From CAYQQU01 sp964419545 (GTDB lineage Bacteria > Bacteroidota > Bacteroidia > Chitinophagales > Saprospiraceae), in the NCBI GenBank assembly GCA_964419545.1, contig CAYQQU010000088.1, positions 1 to 20,264 on the forward strand: 20,264 nucleotides of DNA, given 5' to 3'. Shown one piece after another: positions 16,425-20,264 of this stretch; within the stretch, counting starts at the first letter, position 1; every line of letters begins with the position of its first letter. The notes beneath the pieces are model-generated. The model did no database searches and was not told the DNA's origin. It saw nothing but the letters and a program-made list of their open reading frames with translations. The translations under genes were made by a program, and so were the position numbers.

Positions 16425-17787
16425 AAATGAGAAAGTGAGGCGGTTGTGCGACTACGTCCTGGAGCTGGCCCCGCGCTTCGAGGGCGCCCGGCTGGCCAAA
16501 CCTACGGTATATCGCTTCGTTTTTGAAGCGGAGAATTATCAGGAACTGCGCCTGAATAACGTGATCTCCGACCTGTTGCAGCTCCTGTATGATTTTCTCG
16601 GACAGCTGTCCTACGAAAAGGACGAGGCCCGCCGGCGGAGCGATCAGCTCGAGGGGCTGCTGGAGCGCGAGGTTCACAACCATATCCCGCGCCTGGCCCG
16701 CCGTTATGAGCAACTGCTGGCCCGGCGACCTACGCGGAGCTATCAGCACTACTACCACGCTTACCAGTACTACGACAAACTCGACCGCCTGTCGCTTACC
16801 CGCGGGAAGCGGGGGTACGACGCGAGCCTGCAACACCAAAGCGATCAACTGGACCTCTACTATTGCTGCAATAAACTACGGATGGCGTGCGATATGCAGA
16901 GCCGCAACCGGGTGGTCAATGCGGGGTACCAGGCCGCTTTCCTCGAAGAACTGCTGCCGGCTTTCCGCGAAAGCCCCGCGCTGCAAAAGGAACCGCCTTT
17001 GCAGGTTTATTACCGGGCTTATCGCATGTTGACTGAACCCGGAGTCGATCAGCATTATTTCGATCTGCGCGCCTTGCTGCAGCAGCACTCTTCACTTTTT
17101 CCCCGCCGCGAGCTGCGCATCCTGTACAACTACGCCCTCAACCACTGCGTGCGCCGCATTAATAGCGGGCAGAGCCGCTACTACCGGGAAATTTTCGAGC
17201 TGTACCAGGTTCTGCTGAAAGAACAGGTCATCCTGCGCAACGGGTACCTCACCCAGTGGTCCTACATCAACATCATCACCGCCGGCATCCGGTTGAAGTA
17301 ATACGACTGGACGGAGCGCTTTATCCAGGAATACCGCGCCTTCCTGCCCGCCGACGTGCAACATAACGTATTTACCTACAATCTCGCCTCCCTCTATTAC
17401 GAGCGCGGCGATTACCGGCAGGCGCTTCAGTTGCTGCACGAAGTGGAATTCACCGACGCCTTTTACCACGTAGCCGCCAAGCTCATCCAACTCAAGAGTT
17501 ATTTTGAGCTCGATGAAACCGACGCTTTCTTCGCCCTGGTGGAAGCGGCCCGAAAATACCTGCAACGCAATCGCCAGCTTTCGGAGTATCAGAAAAAATC
17601 CAACGCGAGCTTTCTGCGTTTCGCTACGCGCATCTACAATCTCCGGATACAACGCGGCGCCTTGACGCGCGGAGAATTCGCCCAGGCGCACCGCCGGCTA
17701 TCCGACCGGCTCGCCGCCGCCGAACCCCTGGCCAATAAGGAATGGCTGCAGGCGGCGCTGGCGGGAATAGCGGAATGAGCGCTTCTG

Positions 17788-17799
17788 CGGGTTAACCCG
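17788..17799. repeat. 12-bp perfect palindrome in the convergent gap
   Basis: CGGGTTAACCCG fills the middle of the 23-bp gap between the plus-strand pseudogene and the stop of the minus-strand PKD protein. It overlaps a 12-bp string (GTTAACCCGGAT, 17791-17802) that also occurs at 12161-12172 in the other convergent gap. Function unknown; too small to be a convincing terminator. Confidence 0.5.
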
Positions 17800-17801
17800 G
17801 A

Positions 17802-20264
17802 TTACCTTCCCCTCACAAATTTGGCGTTAAACGTCTGTGCTTCCGTCACGACCCTGATCAGGTAAGTACCCGGGGTAAAATCGTGCAGGGATAGTCGTTC
17901 CTTCCGGCTTTGCAGGTCTTTTTTCGAGGCGATCAGGGCGCCGTTCACATCAAAAACGGCCCATGCTTTGATCGGCGATCGGTCATTCAGTGCTATCGTC
18001 AGCCACTCCCGCGCCGGATTGGGGTACAACTCCAGTTCGGTGGTGATCGCGGGTAGCGGTTCCGGCGTCGGTCCCGGCGGTGGGAACAGAATGTCGATGT
18101 ACGATCCGATGCCGCCGCAGTTGTCATCAATGGTGATGTCAAAGGTCTCCTCGTAGGTGCAGCCGTTTTCGTCGAAGATCAGCAAGGTGATCCGCGTGTC
18201 CTTGTACACCATCGCTGCGGTACTGGGGCAGGTATTGCAAAAGACCGCTTCTTCCGGGAACCACCGGTAACCGGCGGCTCCCTCGATATCGGTCGTTAAG
18301 GGGACCAGCGCCAGGGGGCAGACCGTCGTATCTTCCGGAAAATCGCTGACGATCACCGGCGGCGCCGCCGAGAGGTCTATCGTCTCGTTGATAACGCACT
18401 GGTCGTCCAGCTGAATGGTTACGGTGTAGACGCCGGTAAACTCCGGGGTCAATTCGTTGAAGATCAGGCAGGGGCTGGTGGATACATAACCGCCGGGGCC
18501 CGTCCACAGGTAGCTCTGCGCCGGAGGGAGGCACAACTCATACGGCTGCCCCGGGCAGACCGGATCTACGTCGGGGACGCTGTAGCCGGGGAATTCGCCT
18601 ACGTACACCGTAACGCTTTCCTGAGCTTCACAACCGTTCGGCCCTGCGGCTACGATCTGATACGTTGTCGTCGTATCCGGTTGGGCGACCGGACTGGCGC
18701 AAAGATCACAACTTAGTCCGTCGAGGGGCGTCCACTGATAAGCGATCGCCGCCTGGCTTTGGGCCGTAAGATCGGCGGCCTGTCCCGGGCAGATGACCGG
18801 GTCGGCGCCTACGGTGAGGTCCGGCGCCGGCAGGAAGACAAAGGGCTGCCCCGGCGCCACCGCCACACAAGGATCGGTAAGGTCGACGGAGCCGTCTCCC
18901 TGATCGGGGCCGGCTACCGGCGACACCCAATAGGTCGTTCCGAAGGCCATACCGGCCTGGAAAGTGATTTCCGGACCGGCAAAGCGGGCGATGACCTCGC
19001 CCGGCACGTTGCCGCTATTGGTATGCACTACGTACTGCCAGGTGTCGTCCGGCGTCAGCTCCAGCTGGGTGGGCTGGTCGAGCAACAGTATTTCATTTTC
19101 GCAAAGCGACATCATTCCGTTGGTGGAGAACCCGCCCACCGCCGTTTCGCAATCGCAGTTTTTGGTCAGGGTGATGACCGCCGGCGGGCAGCCCGGACTC
19201 TGGTTGAACGTAAGTTCGGCCGTTTCGCCGCTGGGAATGGGATCGCTGACGTAATCGAAAGTATCCGGGCCGGCGATGACTTCGGCGGATACGGTGTAGG
19301 CGGTGTCGTCCGCACAGTCGGCCTGAATGGCGTTAAGCTGCACCGGCGCATTGACGGTTATGGAAAAATCCGCGGTATAGGTGCACGGGCCGTTGGCGTA
19401 GTTAACTGTTACCAGCGTTGCTCCGGTACCCACCAGGGCCGGGTCGAACAGCCCGTTCACCGGGTCGATGACGCCGTCGCCGGACCAGCTCAGCATGCCG
19501 CTACCATCATCTCCGGCGACCGTGGCCGTCAGGGCGAAAGTTGTTCCGCTGCCGTCGAGACAGAGCGGGCCCGGCGGATCGATCTGTATGGCTACGTCGG
19601 GGCAGCCCTGGCTGTTGCAGGTGATTTCGGCGACGGGGCCCGCGCATGGCGTTCCGGTGGCCATCACCGACAGGGTGACGCCGTCGCCGGGAGCCAGCCC
19701 GGTGAGCGTCAGGCTCGTATCCGCCTGAGCGCCCGATAGTCCGGTATCCGTTTCGTAGTGGTATCCCGAGGCGCCGGGCACAGCGGGCCAGCTGAAGGTG
19801 ATGCTCGTCTGGGTGGCGGAACAGGCCGGCTGCGGCATGTCCAGGGTGGGCGCGACCGTAAGGGATAAGAAGGCGGTATCGGAAACGCAGCTGCCGTTAT
19901 TGACAACCAGGGTGACGGTCTTTTCGCCGGGGTTGTCCCAGGCGACTACCGGCACGTTGGGGTCATCCGGGAAGGTGGCTGCGCCTCCGTCGAAATTCCA
20001 GGTATAATTCAGGTTACCACCCTGGGCAACCGGGGTGATCGTAAGGGGGTCGCCGGGGCAGAGGCCGCCGGAAGGTACATCGGCGGAGAGCGCTGCGTCC
20101 GGGGTGTCGATCACTTCGATGATCAGGCTTTCACTGACCTGGCAACCGTCCTCGAAATAGGTGGCGGTCACCGCGATCTGGCCGATGCCGGCTACCAGCG
20201 GGCTGAAGGTCGGGTTGGGGGTATCCAGTCCGTCGATGAGCCCGGGGCCCGACCACAGCCAGGG
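17802..20264 (-). CDS. Secreted PKD/Ig-like multidomain protein with T9SS sorting domain (5' end outside window)
   Basis: The minus-strand frame is open from the right edge (beginning PWLWSGPGLIDGLDTPNPTF) to TAA at 17802-17804, giving 820 visible residues. The true start lies beyond the edge; an internal GTG at 20171 should not be taken as the start. Visible modules, in order: an Ig-like end, a PKD-like domain (YTWNFDGG), a fibronectin-III-like domain (FSWPAVPGASGYHYETDTG), several cysteine-bearing Ig-like units, then PKD-like units with YQWTPLDGLSCDLCASPVAQ and ENGCTYEETF. A proline-rich linker (FPPPGPTPEPLP) leads to a type A T9SS sorting domain from ~740 (YPNP near 747-750, ending NAKFVRGR). 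By family knowledge it is exported through Sec and T9SS and anchored or released at the surface. The substrate or ligand is unknown. Confidence 0.9.
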   Translation of the reverse strand, partial: PWLWSGPGLIDGLDTPNPTFSPLVAGIGQIAVTATYFEDGCQVSESLIIEVIDTPDAALSADVPSGGLCPGDPLTITPVAQGGNLNYTWNFDGGAATFPDDPNVPVVAWDNPGEKTVTLVVNNGSCVSDTAFLSLTVAPTLDMPQPACSATQTSITFSWPAVPGASGYHYETDTGLSGAQADTSLTLTGLAPGDGVTLSVMATGTPCAGPVAEITCNSQGCPDVAIQIDPPGPLCLDGSGTTFALTATVAGDDGSGMLSWSGDGVIDPVNGLFDPALVGTGATLVTVNYANGPCTYTADFSITVNAPVQLNAIQADCADDTAYTVSAEVIAGPDTFDYVSDPIPSGETAELTFNQSPGCPPAVITLTKNCDCETAVGGFSTNGMMSLCENEILLLDQPTQLELTPDDTWQYVVHTNSGNVPGEVIARFAGPEITFQAGMAFGTTYWVSPVAGPDQGDGSVDLTDPCVAVAPGQPFVFLPAPDLTVGADPVICPGQAADLTAQSQAAIAYQWTPLDGLSCDLCASPVAQPDTTTTYQIVAAGPNGCEAQESVTVYVGEFPGYSVPDVDPVCPGQPYELCLPPAQSYLWTGPGGYVSTSPCLIFNELTPEFTGVYTVTIQLDDQCVINETIDLSAAPPVIVSDFPEDTTVCPLALVPLTTDIEGAAGYRWFPEEAVFCNTCPSTAAMVYKDTRITLLIFDENGCTYEETFDITIDDNCGGIGSYIDILFPPPGPTPEPLPAITTELELYPNPAREWLTIALNDRSPIKAWAVFDVNGALIASKKDLQSRKERLSLHDFTPGTYLIRVVTEAQTFNAKFVRGR

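Larger units (their letters stand above)
16190..17778 (+). pseudogene. Disrupted gene for an unrecognised helical protein
   Basis: Two frames join into one protein once an insertion is removed. The first, from TTG at 16190, encodes RKSKLIDLLQNLSTRERTRF and runs to VFSPFFNK before a TGA inside the insertion (16292-16294). After the insertion the frame resumes as FNKNEKVRRLCDYVLELAPR and continues to TAA at 17299-17301. The same frame then carries on as YDWTERFIQEYRAFLPADVQ to the stop at 17778 (ending AALAGIAE). So there are two lesions: a 140-bp net insertion that shifts frame by two, and a nonsense codon, probably from GAA or another sense codon. The intact protein would be ~480 residues, rich in Tyr, Arg and helix, possibly TPR-like. 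I know no function for it. A GTG-initiated 336-codon frame from 16291 exists, but its start lies inside the insertion. The TTG start is the only option because an in-frame TAG stands at 16181. Confidence 0.85.

Noticed and set aside
16126..16848. 240-codon minus-strand frame that could seem to be the missing N-terminal part of the cohesin protein
   Set aside because: It spans the MITE and the antisense of the pseudogene, is in a different frame and has no signal peptide at its start.
16291..17301. GTG-initiated 336-residue gene
   Set aside because: Its first ~42 codons lie in the inserted element and its right-hand target duplication; the real frame begins upstream at 16190 and is interrupted.

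Overview
The window looks like the chromosome of a GC-rich member of the Bacteroidota, most likely a Saprospiria (Lewinella/Haliscomenobacter-like) organism. The reasons are: very large secreted repeat proteins on the minus strand, two of them ending in C-terminal domains typical of the type IX secretion system (T9SS); SprB-type and CPGE-type repeats; a Bacteroidota promoter (TTG-N19-TAnnTTTG) in front of metK; and no clear Shine-Dalgarno sequences. The species placement is inference. No database search was possible.

Layout, left to right. (1) Positions 1-7330, minus strand: the first ~2440 codons of a giant secreted adhesin-like protein, cut by the left edge. It has a signal peptide, a globular N-terminal domain, seven ~86-residue tandem repeats, a strictly alternating A/B array of SprB-like repeats, and a start of 54-residue CPGE repeats. 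(2) 7331-7770: intergenic, with divergent promoter candidates. (3) 7771-12086, plus strand: a housekeeping block of yceD (DUF177), rpmF (ribosomal protein L32) and a terminator, then ridA, trpS, a fumarylacetoacetate-hydrolase-family gene, and metK with its own strong promoter. (4) 12087-12357: a convergent gap with two hairpins. One is a 91-bp near-palindrome whose right arm supplies the stop codon of the next gene. (5) 12358-16039, minus strand: a small secreted dockerin-like protein lying directly downstream of a ~1000-residue protein with three or four cohesin-like domains, SprB repeats, a dockerin-like segment and a T9SS sorting domain. The large protein has no visible signal peptide and may be 5'-truncated. 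(6) 16190-17778, plus strand: a pseudogene of an unrecognised helical protein, broken by a 131-bp MITE-like insertion with a 9-bp target duplication and by a second, in-frame nonsense codon. (7) 17802-20264, minus strand: the C-terminal 820 residues of another secreted PKD/Ig-like protein with a T9SS sorting domain, cut by the right edge.

The core genes serve translation (L32, TrpRS, rRNA/ribosome-linked YceD) and one-carbon and metabolite-repair chemistry (MetK, RidA, FAH). The surrounding minus-strand genes build the cell surface or secretome. The most interesting observations are the exactly reconstructable MITE insertion, the adjacent cohesin-rich and dockerin-like secreted proteins, and the A/B repeat architecture of the giant adhesin.
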